Positions 11,118-19,257 of a DNA stretch of 64,000 bases are shown in pieces (the stretch's first letter is position 1; every line of letters starts with the position of its first letter). The notes beneath the pieces are model-generated. The model made no database searches, had not been told where the DNA came from, and was given only the letters and a program-made list of their open reading frames with translations. Made by a program: the position numbers and the translations under genes. Source of the stretch: Paenilisteria rustica (GTDB taxonomy: Bacteria > Bacillota > Bacilli > Lactobacillales > Listeriaceae); NCBI RefSeq assembly GCF_013820765.1, contig NZ_JABJVM010000008.1:62001-126000 (forward strand). Direction: 5' to 3'.

Positions 11118-11142
11118 AAAACGTGACAAATCGTCACGTTTT
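11118..11142. terminator. Bidirectional intrinsic terminator
   Basis: AAAACGTGAC and GTCACGTTTT pair perfectly around a 5-base loop, 8 bases past the stop codon of the split HTH gene. It was probably the terminator of that gene before the prophage inserted. Confidence 0.85.
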
Positions 11143-11150
11143 GAAGGGAT

Positions 11151-11258
11151 TTATTTAAAAAAATCTTCTTGTTTGCAACGCAAAATTTCTGCTAACACCG
11201 CTGCCTTTTCTGCCGTTAATCGTACCATCCCTTTCTCTAAATTCGAGTAACCGCTACT
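11151..11258 (-). pseudogene. C-terminal half of an XRE-type HTH gene split by the prophage
   Basis: The reading frame GYSNLEKGMVRLTAEKAAVL...EDFFK (33 residues, stop at 11151) is the second half of a small Cro/CI-type DNA-binding domain: recognition helix end, IEKG-like turn and last helices. It has no start of its own beyond prophage-derived sequence. Joined at CTACT to the fragment at 60465-60572, it restores a 71-aa protein in frame. It corresponds in position to a small regulator gene between tig and proB in Listeria. Confidence 0.88.
11254..11258. other. attL core (CTACT)
   Basis: CTACT at 11254-11258 is repeated at 60460-60464. Joining bases up to the left core with bases after the right core regenerates an unbroken HTH gene, which fixes the crossover to within these 5 bases. 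A short shared core is normal for large serine integrases. Confidence 0.85.
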
Positions 11259-11278
11259 ATACTTATCAAATACACAGA

Positions 11279-11313
11279 AAAAAACACTCATCAGCACACG
11301 ATGAGTGTTTTTT
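11279..11313. terminator. Strong bidirectional terminator at the left prophage end
   Basis: CACTCATC and GATGAGTG, flanked by A-runs and T-runs of six, form a 14-bp stem with loop AGCACAC. It isolates the attL region from transcription in either direction. Confidence 0.85.
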
Positions 11314-11413
11314 GTCTCATTGTCAGCAGATGCTTTCGGGATGAGATAAATATAGTATAGCATAAAACGAAAAAATGAAATATAATAAGCAGAGAAACTA
11401 TTAGGGGGACACT

Positions 11414-11698
11414 ATGCCATATTACTTAATCATAAGAAAAAGCAAAGACATCGAAGATAGCCAAGACATGGAGGCAGCCAATGAAATACACGCTGCACAA
11501 GCATACATAGACAACTATCCGTTATTTTTCCACTCAAATAGCTGGATTAAAGTCGGAAAGAATACTGTAAACTGGGGGATTGGGCATATCCAACATGGGA
11601 AAAGTAGAATTAACGATGCCAATGGAAACACAATATTAGACGACTTAGCAATCGAAAGTACTTTTATTGTATTCACAACAATGGATTTTAATGCATAA
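11414..11698 (+). CDS. Hypothetical 94-aa prophage-end protein
   Basis: The gene is on the plus strand, opposite to all late genes, between attL and the lysis genes. It has a ribosome site (AGGGGGACACT before ATG) and a possible -10 TATAAT at 11381-11386 with a poor -35. The protein is small and mildly acidic, without membrane segments. I do not recognise it. In Listeria prophages this slot between lysin and attachment site often carries accessory genes, including anti-CRISPR genes, but I see no match to a known AcrIIA sequence. It shares a terminator with the convergent late operon. Confidence 0.7.
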   Translation: MPYYLIIRKSKDIEDSQDMEAANEIHAAQAYIDNYPLFFHSNSWIKVGKNTVNWGIGHIQHGKSRINDANGNTILDDLAIESTFIVFTTMDFNA

Positions 11699-11700
11699 TA

Positions 11701-11734
11701 AAAAGCCCACACTCGATTAAGAGCGTGGGCTTTT
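11701..11734. terminator. Bidirectional terminator between the convergent units
   Basis: AAAAGCCCACACTC pairs with GAGCGTGGGCTTTT (14 bp, one mismatch) around GATTAA. It ends both the 94-aa gene on the plus strand and the late operon on the minus strand. Confidence 0.9.
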
Positions 11735-11740
11735 TTTATG

Positions 11741-12253
11741 TCACAAATTTGAGAATTGGGCTAACGAATCGTAACTAAATCCGTCAACTCGAACAACGTA
11801 TTTGGCGTTCACCCAGCCTTGCCATTGCCAGTTTCCTGCGCGATTATATGCAATTGGGTACCAGCCATTTTGCATGTTACCTGTATTCACACGAATGACC
11901 TCATTACCCGCCAGAGTCGTAATAATCTTAGCCGAAGCGGTAGGCTGTGCGCGTAAGTTTAATGCGTCCGCAGAAACAACAGCTGCGCACCATGCCCCTG
12001 TGATGGCAGGCGCGAGGTAGTACCCTGTGTTCAGGTACCCATTCACATTTCGATAAATTGTTCGTTTGCTGACACTATCATACTTGATGACTGACCCCCG
12101 GTAAATGTAGCCTATAATCGAGCCTTGCCCATTTTGCTTGCTATAGACATTCTGCTTCTGCGTTACAACTTCCTTCAGAACTGCCGCCTGCGTTGTTGCT
12201 GGAACCGCAAAAAATAGTACACTTGCTAACAAAACTACCATAATTTTTTTCAT
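11741..12253 (-). CDS. Secreted SH3-domain protein, last gene of the late operon
   Basis: 170 aa. The N-terminus is a signal peptide (MKKIMVVLLASVLFFAVPA, cleavage likely after TTQAA at about residue 23). An SH3b-like segment follows, ALNLRAQPTASAKIITTL at about 95-115. No catalytic motif is seen. Bacterial SH3 domains often bind the cell wall. Being the last late gene after the endolysin, it could act on the wall at lysis or be a conversion factor made by lysogens. Its role is not known. Confidence 0.75.
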   Translation of the reverse strand: MKKIMVVLLASVLFFAVPATTQAAVLKEVVTQKQNVYSKQNGQGSIIGYIYRGSVIKYDSVSKRTIYRNVNGYLNTGYYLAPAITGAWCAAVVSADALNLRAQPTASAKIITTLAGNEVIRVNTGNMQNGWYPIAYNRAGNWQWQGWVNAKYVVRVDGFSYDSLAQFSNL

Positions 12254-12276
12254 TTCATAAACTCCCTTTTCATTTT

Positions 12277-12471
12277 TTATTTTTGGATATATACTACTTG
12301 GTCCTCTTCAAGAACCATTGTTGACAGCTCATTTAGAGCGATTAAGTGACCGATCGTGACGTTGTTATCCGTCGCGATTTTGCTTAACTTCTCCCCTGCT
12401 CTAACTGTGTGCTTAATTTCTGTTGCTGCTACTACCTGTTCATCTTCTTTTTTCTTCGCTTTCTCTGCCAT
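12277..12471 (-). CDS. Small free-standing LysM-domain protein
   Basis: 64 aa from the ATG at 12471, since GGAGGGCG immediately upstream is the ribosome site. After a Lys/Glu-rich start, the rest is a single LysM module (HTVRAGEKLSKIATDNNVTIGHLIALN, about 21-47). LysM binds N-acetylglucosamine in peptidoglycan. There is no signal peptide or membrane segment, so it would need lysis, or the holin, to reach the wall. It sits 23 bases after the endolysin and could act with it. Confidence 0.8.
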   Translation of the reverse strand: MAEKAKKKEDEQVVAATEIKHTVRAGEKLSKIATDNNVTIGHLIALNELSTMVLEEDQVVYIQK

Positions 12472-12494
12472 TTTTTCGCCCTCCATTAGTAAAT

Positions 12495-13436
12495 CTATTT
12501 TTTGATTAAGTGCTGTCCATCATTCGGAAGATAGCCGATAACACCTGATTTAGAGCATTTAAGCCAGTTCCCAACAATGGCGACTACATTAATTTCCTCG
12601 CCTTTTTTCATGCGAAAAGAAGCGGCTCCGCCCCACTTGTTTTCAGCGCGCGTTAGAACATCTTTGAGCGCTTTATACCGAACGTTAGGATTTGCGGTAT
12701 ACCAATACGGATCGACCGCTCCTGAATAGAAATACTTTTTACCCTGGAACTCTACCTGTACGAATCCGTTACTTGTAACGTCAAAATTCAATACAGCGGC
12801 GTAGCCTTCATGGATAGTTTTTGTTGATTCAGCTCCCCAATTCCCTGTTGGCAACAAGTATAGATTGCGTTTTGCATAAACCGTTTTCTTGCCCTTCGGT
12901 TTTGGCTCTGGTGCTTTTATAATACGTGCATATTCGTTGATGATTGCTTGTTGAACTGCAGGCCAACGCTTTTCGTCTAGAATACGGTGAGGACAATGTT
13001 TACCGCTCCAATCCTCATGTTTCTTAATCGTGTCTTTGGTTGCTACAATACCTTGTTGCACACATAGGCCCGCGGCAAATTTGATTGCATTTTGTTCCGC
13101 TTTTAGATACTGAACAGCATTACCGGTGCTGTAACAAATCTCAAGACCGATCGTGTTCCTGTTCCCGTATCCATTGCCACCATCGCCACAATGCCACGCA
13201 TTCCTGTTAAACGGCACAACTTGACTTGCTCCATTATCATCAATCGCTGCATGGAAACTGACTTGATTGTCGTTATTTTTACAGTAATCTGTTTCATTTT
13301 TTGCCTTTGCTTTATTGTATGTGTTGTGTATAGTCAGTTTTTTAGCCACCATCACATTAGGACATTTTAAATAATGTTTCGTAGGACTCACTAAATTTTG
13401 TTCAAATGGTACTCCATTTATCGCGGCCAACGCCAT
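12495..13436 (-). CDS. Endolysin: N-acetylmuramoyl-L-alanine amidase with SH3-like wall-binding region
   Basis: 313 aa from the ATG at 13436 (AGGTGAG upstream). The first half is an amidase_2 (CwlA-like) domain: TIHNT with a zinc-binding His, FHAAIDD, NRNAWHCGDGGNGYGNRNTIGLEICYS, and KHEDWSGKHCPHRIL with the other zinc ligands His and Cys. The C-terminal third (about 195-313) has two SH3-like segments, from YAKRNLYLLPTGNW and from the WLKCSKSGVIGYLP part. It cuts the bond between muramic acid and the peptide stem. No signal peptide is seen, so holin-dependent export is expected. Confidence 0.92.
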   Translation of the reverse strand: MALAAINGVPFEQNLVSPTKHYLKCPNVMVAKKLTIHNTYNKAKAKNETDYCKNNDNQVSFHAAIDDNGASQVVPFNRNAWHCGDGGNGYGNRNTIGLEICYSTGNAVQYLKAEQNAIKFAAGLCVQQGIVATKDTIKKHEDWSGKHCPHRILDEKRWPAVQQAIINEYARIIKAPEPKPKGKKTVYAKRNLYLLPTGNWGAESTKTIHEGYAAVLNFDVTSNGFVQVEFQGKKYFYSGAVDPYWYTANPNVRYKALKDVLTRAENKWGGAASFRMKKGEEINVVAIVGNWLKCSKSGVIGYLPNDGQHLIKK

Positions 13437-13437
13437 A

Positions 13438-13671
13438 TTACTCACCTACTTTCTTAATCTCATCTTGCTTGAATACTTGAGTTAATCTATTTTCGTTTGT
13501 GTAGAAAGTTACCGCCGTTAGAGGTTCGCCATCCTGGTCAAAGTTCTTTGTTACATATCCTTCGTAGTTATTCGCTTCTAAAATATTCTTTGCGTTATCC
13601 TCTAAAAACGGATCACCTTTTACCTTATTTACATCAACAATGGCAACTTTTTCATCAATTCTAAACATCAT
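13438..13671 (-). CDS. Hypothetical protein between holin and endolysin
   Basis: 77 aa, not recognised. The product is charged, soluble and without membrane segments. Its stop codon abuts the endolysin start (TAATATG), so the two are probably translated together. It could be a lysis-timing protein, but nothing in the sequence shows this. Confidence 0.65.
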   Translation of the reverse strand: MMFRIDEKVAIVDVNKVKGDPFLEDNAKNILEANNYEGYVTKNFDQDGEPLTAVTFYTNENRLTQVFKQDEIKKVGE

Positions 13672-13952
13672 TTATCATCCTTTCTCGGTTCTGTATATTG
13701 CATAGCTCTTTGACTATCACCCCAGCTAGCTGTCGTCGGGTCCACATACGTTGCAATCAGAGCCGTAAAAACAGCAATTATCGCAGCTGGTTTGCTTAAG
13801 AACTCCATAAAAGCTTGCCCTAAAAGGTTCCAACTATCTAAATCAGACAATTCAAATCCACCAGCTGTCCATACAATCGTGACACCTGTAATACAAAACA
13901 ACACCCACGTGCGCCAATTTTTGAATCGGACTTTCCAATTAATTTTTATCAT
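13668..13952 (-). CDS. Holin, phi-LC3 type
   Basis: 94 aa from the ATG at 13952 (AAAGGCGGTGATGAA upstream). The N-terminus INWKVRFKNWRTWV and the C-terminal DPTTASWGDSQRAMQY are typical of phage_holin_1. Two membrane segments are predicted (about residues 14-30 and 50-68). Holins open the membrane to release endolysin. A longer reading frame upstream has no ribosome site and was not used. Confidence 0.9.
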   Translation of the reverse strand: MIKINWKVRFKNWRTWVLFCITGVTIVWTAGGFELSDLDSWNLLGQAFMEFLSKPAAIIAVFTALIATYVDPTTASWGDSQRAMQYTEPRKDDK

Positions 13953-13972
13953 TTCATCACCGCCTTTCAACT

Positions 13973-14383
13973 TTAGAACCTTTTGATAATCGTTTGTATT
14001 AAGCCCATGATGACAATTGTTGCGAATCCAATGATGACTCCAGGCAATACGCTTGGGAAATCGACTAAGAAAATTGCCGCAAAAAACGCCGAAATAATGG
14101 CTGCCATAAGCAACCCTAACATCCGCATGAACAGCCCTAATCGAATTTGCAACTTCGCCTGAATCAATGTTCCTACCCCCACTAAAACTGTCATAGCAAA
14201 GAAGATAAACGCCCATGCATATTCAGGTATGAAATGTGCTAAAATCCCATAGGCAGTCGATGCTTTGTCATCAAATAAATAAGGGTTATACAATAATGCC
14301 ACCGTTTCATAAGCGCCAAAAACCGTGACCCCACTTTCAATTACGGCAATCCCTTTAAATTCAACTGTCTTTTTAAATGGCAT
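13973..14383 (-). CDS. Membrane protein, holin-like or lysis accessory
   Basis: 136 aa from the ATG at 14383 (GAGGGGG 8 bases upstream; a TTG two codons earlier is less likely). About three to four hydrophobic segments are visible (around 20-35, 55-72, 85-105, 110-130). I do not recognise a family. Its place in a cluster of membrane proteins with the holin suggests a role in lysis control. Confidence 0.65.
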   Translation of the reverse strand: MPFKKTVEFKGIAVIESGVTVFGAYETVALLYNPYLFDDKASTAYGILAHFIPEYAWAFIFFAMTVLVGVGTLIQAKLQIRLGLFMRMLGLLMAAIISAFFAAIFLVDFPSVLPGVIIGFATIVIMGLIQTIIKRF

Positions 14384-14385
14384 TT

Positions 14386-14607
14386 TCAAAACCCCCTCGT
14401 AATTAAGAAAGTAAAGATTCCTACCACCAGGGATGCTAGTGCGCCTATAATCACGTTTAAGCTCATTTTCCTGTCTTTATCGCGCTCCTTGACAAAATCC
14501 TCGACTTTTTTATCCGACTCATTTAGAGCTAGACTCAGACGTTCCACTTCTTTTTCCAACGCCTCAAATTCCCATCGTGGTACTGGTTCCAACATATTTT
14601 TAGGCAT
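14386..14607 (-). CDS. XhlA-like coiled-coil membrane protein
   Basis: 73 aa. A coiled coil (WEFEALEKEVERLSLALNESDKKVEDF, about 12-38) is followed by one C-terminal membrane segment (VIIGALASLVVGIFTFLI). This is the layout of XhlA of Bacillus PBSX, which helps holin function. The ribosome site is AAGGTGACGGG. Family assignment is by architecture, not alignment. Confidence 0.7.
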   Translation of the reverse strand: MPKNMLEPVPRWEFEALEKEVERLSLALNESDKKVEDFVKERDKDRKMSLNVIIGALASLVVGIFTFLITRGF

Positions 14608-14652
14608 CCCGTCACCTTCTTTCTTTCCATAAAAAATACGCCTAACTGGCGT

Positions 14653-16749
14653 TTATTCATATCTTATATTTGAAACTGCCCAACTAGAATCTGGGGACGA
14701 AGCATTACTCGCGTAGCCTGTTATGGTTCCAGTACCTCCGCTTAATGTGAATTTAACAGCTTTCTTTTCGCCGTTGACGCTTTGCGGCATTGGTAACCAA
14801 CATGCTTTTCCTAACCTACGCTCAATAAAATCTTTTGAAATAAAAATCTCGTGGTACCCGTAATCATTCGATCCTGTTCCAACCGTGTATCTGACTACTT
14901 CAATATACATTCCTTTTTTCATATTTGTATGATTCCAAGTATAGCTCTGTGTGTCGCTTAAATACACGGCGACATTCGATACTATCGTTTTACTCGAAAA
15001 GTAAGAATCAGTGTAAGATTTCGCGTTGTTTTCTGCCGTGTTCGCTTTTCCTTGTGCGCCAGTAGGTGTTTCTTTAGCATTCCAGTCAGTCCGCTCGCTC
15101 GCCGTAAGATGCTTTACTGCATCGTTCGCATGATTAGCTATTGAGGCATCTGTATATGATTTGCTAGTATCGATTGCAGCATTTGCTTTTTCTTGCGCCC
15201 CTGAAACGGTCTCCTTTGCATTCCAATTTGTTCGTTCGGTTGCTGTTATATGCTTAATTGCATCATTCGTATGAGTTGTTAACGAAGATTGTACTGCTGT
15301 TACATCGTCAACTATCGCAATCTCTTTTCCGTTTCTCAATAGGGATGTTGTTTTGAACTCCACTTTTTCTAGTGGTGTATTCCCATATCCAGAAAATATC
15401 AAGTTTTTACCTGCCTGAATACATGTATCATAGAAATTACGCAAGATTCGAAGCCACCAATATGTCGGTAACGCGGCTCCTGAAATCGTATTGGCGCCCG
15501 ATGATATTACAGTTGCCTTCGTTTTTGTAGCCTCAAGCGGGCCAAGCCCCGTAATATAAGATGTTGTATTTGTCATGGGATTTAAAAAGAAATCAGACGC
15601 TCCTGTAATTGCGGTATCGCCTACTGTAATGTCTAGAGATTTACTCCAAGCCCCATCAATAAATAGTTCAAACCTTATCACAGTTCCATTTGCTTGCGGA
15701 TTGATGTAGTGCTTAATATCGCCCACTTTCCCAGTGTAAGCAATTGACGCGCGAGTATGAACTGTTCCAGTCAATTCTCCGCCTGCTAAGAGTAATACCT
15801 CGTCTTTTATTGCAACGTCACGACCATTAAATCGAAGATAAGGCTGAATAAAATTCACTCCTGATCCGATGGTTCCGCCGATACCTGAGAAATCAAGCGG
15901 AGCTCCGAATTGCAGATAATCTTTGCTTCCATCTTCGCTACGAGTAACTCTATACCAATATTGCGCGACAGGAGTCCCTAAGGTCATTGCAACACCGTTA
16001 ATGCTATATCGAAGAGTAGTACCTATAGGTGCCGTCCCCTTCACAAGTCCATCATTAATCCCCATCGCATCAATTGAAAAATCACCTTCTGGAGCAACAG
16101 CCCCCTCGCCTGAACCTACCGTAATTTCAAGAAACCGTGTGTAAACCGTAGTTCCTGTAATCCTTAATTCAACTTTAACCACTGTACCCGAGGGTTGTTT
16201 TCCTCGATTCCATGAATACAAACCGTTTAGAAGTCTCGCTTGGATAGGTGTTGTTGCTGCGCTCGCAATTTGTCCTATCATTTCACCTCCCGTGAGAGAC
16301 AGATAATCTTTTGCTAATGCAATTTGCTCACCTTTTATAGTGAGTCCCTGTACATCTAAATTCCCCAACCTGTTTAAAGTAAGTTGCTTGGTCCAGTCAG
16401 GGTTGCCATCCGCTCCTGTCGGCGCCATCGCAATATATCCTGCTGCAGTTATCGCCGTAGCAAAGCCATGTGAAATACTTCCTTCGTTTATTATTAGAAC
16501 ACTACCTGAATTACTTGCTAATTTGACTTTCAATGCACTTGTCATAGATACGGTTCCATCTCGCTTAATAAACTCTCTATCTGCTACCTCTTGTAGTTCT
16601 TTCAAAGCCATATAAGTAGTGTTGAAAAACCAGTTAAAGTAATCTGCGGGCGGTTTTTGACTTGATACCCATCCACCTGTAATCATACCGCTAGGCGGCT
16701 TGGTTCCTGCCTTTTGCCATTCAGGTAACCCTTGTTTGAATATCGCCAT
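14653..16749 (-). CDS. Tail fibre / receptor-binding protein
   Basis: 698 aa. The conserved N-terminus WQKAGTKPPSGMITGGW...PPADYFNWFFNTTYMAL is typical of Gram-positive phage tail fibre attachment domains. The middle shows two diverged repeats of about 160 residues (each starting near GGE(M/L).G). Two 47-residue repeats follow at about 493-539 and 540-584, each with the HxNDAxKHxTAxERTxWNAKE pattern. The C-terminal ~114 residues probably bind the cell-wall teichoic acid receptor. It follows the baseplate genes. Confidence 0.85.
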   Translation of the reverse strand: MAIFKQGLPEWQKAGTKPPSGMITGGWVSSQKPPADYFNWFFNTTYMALKELQEVADREFIKRDGTVSMTSALKVKLASNSGSVLIINEGSISHGFATAITAAGYIAMAPTGADGNPDWTKQLTLNRLGNLDVQGLTIKGEQIALAKDYLSLTGGEMIGQIASAATTPIQARLLNGLYSWNRGKQPSGTVVKVELRITGTTVYTRFLEITVGSGEGAVAPEGDFSIDAMGINDGLVKGTAPIGTTLRYSINGVAMTLGTPVAQYWYRVTRSEDGSKDYLQFGAPLDFSGIGGTIGSGVNFIQPYLRFNGRDVAIKDEVLLLAGGELTGTVHTRASIAYTGKVGDIKHYINPQANGTVIRFELFIDGAWSKSLDITVGDTAITGASDFFLNPMTNTTSYITGLGPLEATKTKATVISSGANTISGAALPTYWWLRILRNFYDTCIQAGKNLIFSGYGNTPLEKVEFKTTSLLRNGKEIAIVDDVTAVQSSLTTHTNDAIKHITATERTNWNAKETVSGAQEKANAAIDTSKSYTDASIANHANDAVKHLTASERTDWNAKETPTGAQGKANTAENNAKSYTDSYFSSKTIVSNVAVYLSDTQSYTWNHTNMKKGMYIEVVRYTVGTGSNDYGYHEIFISKDFIERRLGKACWLPMPQSVNGEKKAVKFTLSGGTGTITGYASNASSPDSSWAVSNIRYE

Positions 16750-16766
16750 TTTTGTATCACCTCTTT

Positions 16767-17399
16767 CTAAATTGGTAGGATATAATCATTTTCTGGTGTG
16801 AATACGCCGCCTAATGTCCCGCCTGTTGTCATCGCAGTATTAGCAAATCCTTGCGGACTCGTCTCTACGACACTCCCGGAAGCAAAAGAAAAAGTACCGT
16901 CCAGGATAACTGACGATACTCTCACCTCGGAAGGCACTACTTTTTGAACAAGCTGCGTAAATTGCGTGGCTGACATGGCTACTTTATTCAGTGAATCAAG
17001 CGGCAGCCCTTTGAGAATAAGCGCCTCTGGTTCCACTCCACCTTCGTCTATATCAGAATAGATTTGAATCTGATCGTACGAACAATCGAGCGCCCTTGCA
17101 AGTGATTCGATAATATCGTCTGTTGTTCCAGAGCATCGAATCCGTGTTTCCTTCGCTTTAATCAACACCCGGTAAATCTCGTCCGAGGTCTTACCGCGTT
17201 GTTGATTAATGTTATTGCCTGCATAATCTAGTGTTTTGCCGACAGCCTGATCTATATCACGGTAGGTTTCGACCTTTTCCGCTATTGCTCGCAACGTTTC
17301 TATATCTTCCGCATAAATCTGTAGCAACTTAGAAATATTGCTGTCAGACGCCTTATCATACATATCCGGCAACATCTTTGAATAGTTATCAGTTGTCAA
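16767..17399 (-). CDS. Baseplate protein, DUF2612 / YmfQ-like
   Basis: 210 aa starting with TTG at 17399 behind GAGGTGATTACAA. The stretch GKTLDYAGNNINQQRGKTSDEIYRVLIKAK is typical of DUF2612 proteins, which follow baseplate J in contractile-tailed phages and fill the role of P2 gpI. It overlaps the J gene by 11 bases. It is probably part of the outer baseplate, linking J to the tail fibres. Confidence 0.82.
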   Translation of the reverse strand: MTTDNYSKMLPDMYDKASDSNISKLLQIYAEDIETLRAIAEKVETYRDIDQAVGKTLDYAGNNINQQRGKTSDEIYRVLIKAKETRIRCSGTTDDIIESLARALDCSYDQIQIYSDIDEGGVEPEALILKGLPLDSLNKVAMSATQFTQLVQKVVPSEVRVSSVILDGTFSFASGSVVETSPQGFANTAMTTGGTLGGVFTPENDYILPI

Positions 17400-18570
17400 T
17401 TGTAATCACCTCGATATTAGCGATCGCGGTTTGGGCAACCGATTTTGGCGATATAGTGACGGTCGCGCTTGATAGGTTATCTTTTGATGTGCCTATCGTG
17501 ATTCTAGACTTCTTGATGCCAGCTATATCACCGATGGCATGATAGAGTGTCGAAACGTCTACTTCATCGCCCATCTGATTGCTTATTACAACTACATTTT
17601 CGCGATTAACTCCGCCGATGTCTCCTACAATTCTATCTTGAATTACAGCCTCTCCATCGACCTCAAATTCAGGTGTAATTGTAGCCTCAACCTTAACAAA
17701 TATCTGCACTTGAACAGCATAATCAAAGCGGTACGTATGCGGGATATTCGCCAGGTCTTTCACGACTTCGGCAATCGTTCCGACTGTCTGTGCTGTCGCT
17801 GGAATGTTTTCGTGTAGCGCTCGCGCAATATCCTCACGGTTCCCGCCTAACACGTATGGATGAATAGATTTCGGAGGATTACCATCACCGTCCGTCTGCA
17901 TTGTGTTATTGATTATTACCGATGCAGACTGTACGCCGTTTACATTCCTAATTGCGGCAATTACGGCATCACGAATCGCTGTAGATTTACCTTCGTTATT
18001 AAGCCTGATTCGGTCTCGGTATGCTTTATCCGTTTCCGCATCTGCTCCGCCCGATGAAGCGACTATATTAGTCACAAATGTAATTTCGTCAAACGGCTCT
18101 ATCAGTTGATTAATCGCGTTGGCCGCGACATTCTGGTCCGCGCCTTTATCAATTGAAACGGCATCGGCGTATCCGATTCCGGTTGCATCGATTCGCAAAT
18201 CCTCAATAAGCATGAAATGCACATCGTTTTCAGTTGTCAGCTCTGTCTCCGTCTCAAGAACAAATCCCGGTTGCCCTGTCGCTTCAATGATCGCGTATGA
18301 CTCCGACGAAGGGTTCCTATAAATCCCGCGGTTGTTGCCGTGAGCTTCCAACTGCACACCTTCAGAGAAGCGAAGAAAACCGCTGTAATAGACGCGTTCC
18401 ACTAGCTCGTGAAGCTCTGACAGCTTCCACGCGTTGATTTGAATGAGTTTGCCTAACGCCGCAGTGGATGAAACGTCGGCATCTTCGCCAAACAACTCAC
18501 GCGCCATTGCTTCTTCTTGTTCCAATATTTCGCTGTAGGTTGGGCGTTTATAACCAGTTTCATCAAGCAT
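17389..18570 (-). CDS. Baseplate J-like protein
   Basis: 393 aa with a Baseplate_J core: an N-terminal YSEILEQEEAMARELFG region, a middle SSGGADAETDKAYRDRIR (about 172-190) and NVNGVQSASVII. Proteins of this family form the baseplate wedges in P2- and Mu-type phages. The ribosome site is GAGGTGGA before ATG. It overlaps the upstream gpW-like gene by 8 bases. Confidence 0.92.
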   Translation of the reverse strand: MLDETGYKRPTYSEILEQEEAMARELFGEDADVSSTAALGKLIQINAWKLSELHELVERVYYSGFLRFSEGVQLEAHGNNRGIYRNPSSESYAIIEATGQPGFVLETETELTTENDVHFMLIEDLRIDATGIGYADAVSIDKGADQNVAANAINQLIEPFDEITFVTNIVASSGGADAETDKAYRDRIRLNNEGKSTAIRDAVIAAIRNVNGVQSASVIINNTMQTDGDGNPPKSIHPYVLGGNREDIARALHENIPATAQTVGTIAEVVKDLANIPHTYRFDYAVQVQIFVKVEATITPEFEVDGEAVIQDRIVGDIGGVNRENVVVISNQMGDEVDVSTLYHAIGDIAGIKKSRITIGTSKDNLSSATVTISPKSVAQTAIANIEVITIDN

Positions 18571-18913
18571 CCAAGTCCACCTCCAATTCGATTTCTTCCT
18601 CGTCAGCTTTAATCATTTTTAAATTTATTTGCAGTTCCCGGCCGTTCTTTTCAAAGTCGATTTGTGATACTTCTTCTATTCGCTGTTCTTGCCCGATCGC
18701 TTCTACGATATCGGTACGAGCTAGTTCTTCGTCGAAACTCTTACCTAGGATGTTCTCGCGATTCAACCCTAAATCTTCGTCAAGGAAATACTCGCCTTCT
18801 GCTGTTTTCAGTATTGATTCTACATTTTGCCTCAACTGTTCTGAACCCTCTACTAGCCTAAAATCCGTACCTGTGAAAACGAGGTCGCCGTTTTTTATTA
18901 GTAAATCTTTCAT
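18563..18913 (-). CDS. Baseplate wedge protein, DUF2634 (XkdS/gp25-like)
   Basis: 116 aa. The sequence GSEQLRQNVESILKTAEGEYFLDEDLGLN matches the pattern of DUF2634/XkdS, related to T4 gp25 and P2 gpW wedge proteins. It lies between the XkdR-like gene and baseplate J, the same order as in PBSX. Confidence 0.87.
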   Translation of the reverse strand: MKDLLIKNGDLVFTGTDFRLVEGSEQLRQNVESILKTAEGEYFLDEDLGLNRENILGKSFDEELARTDIVEAIGQEQRIEEVSQIDFEKNGRELQINLKMIKADEEEIELEVDLDA

Positions 18914-19257
18914 CAGTACACACCTACTATCACTGAATCTTGTAATGCATGTGTCCGAACGTCGTCAGGATCAATAAACTCATTTGTTCCCTCGAAGTTA
19001 TCCAACGACCGTTCCGCTGCTATGATAAAAACAACGTCGTCCACTTTGATATCGTCCCTGCAGTGTTTTAGAACAATAGCCGGAACACTAGGTTGCCTTA
19101 GCATATTTCCGTCGTTATCCTTCGTCAAAAAGAGCGGCTGCACCTGCGCCTCTGTCTTGTCCCCGTTTAACTCGAGTACTTTTGCAGGCGCCAACGTATG
19201 CACTTTCATAATGATTGAACGGGAAAAAGTGTCCCAAAACTTCGTATCATTTGCCAC
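18913..19257 (-). CDS. Baseplate protein, DUF2577 (XkdR-like)
   Basis: 114 aa. The order XkdQ-XkdR-XkdS of PBSX is kept here. The protein has the short beta-rich pattern of DUF2577 (KVLELNGDKTEAQVQPLFL, DDVVFIIAAERSLDN). It probably acts in the baseplate hub or spike. Its stop and the next start share a base (18913). Confidence 0.8.
   Translation of the reverse strand: MANDTKFWDTFSRSIIMKVHTLAPAKVLELNGDKTEAQVQPLFLTKDNDGNMLRQPSVPAIVLKHCRDDIKVDDVVFIIAAERSLDNFEGTNEFIDPDDVRTHALQDSVIVGVY

Noticed and set aside
11259-11363. Extension of the left HTH fragment into prophage sequence as a 70-aa gene
   Set aside because: The frame is open by chance across attL and a terminator. The rebuilt HTH gene shows that only 11151-11258 is real.
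13953-14216. Long N-terminal extension of the holin frame
   Set aside because: It overlaps the membrane-protein gene upstream, lacks a ribosome site, and the holin family begins at the internal ATG with its own ribosome site.
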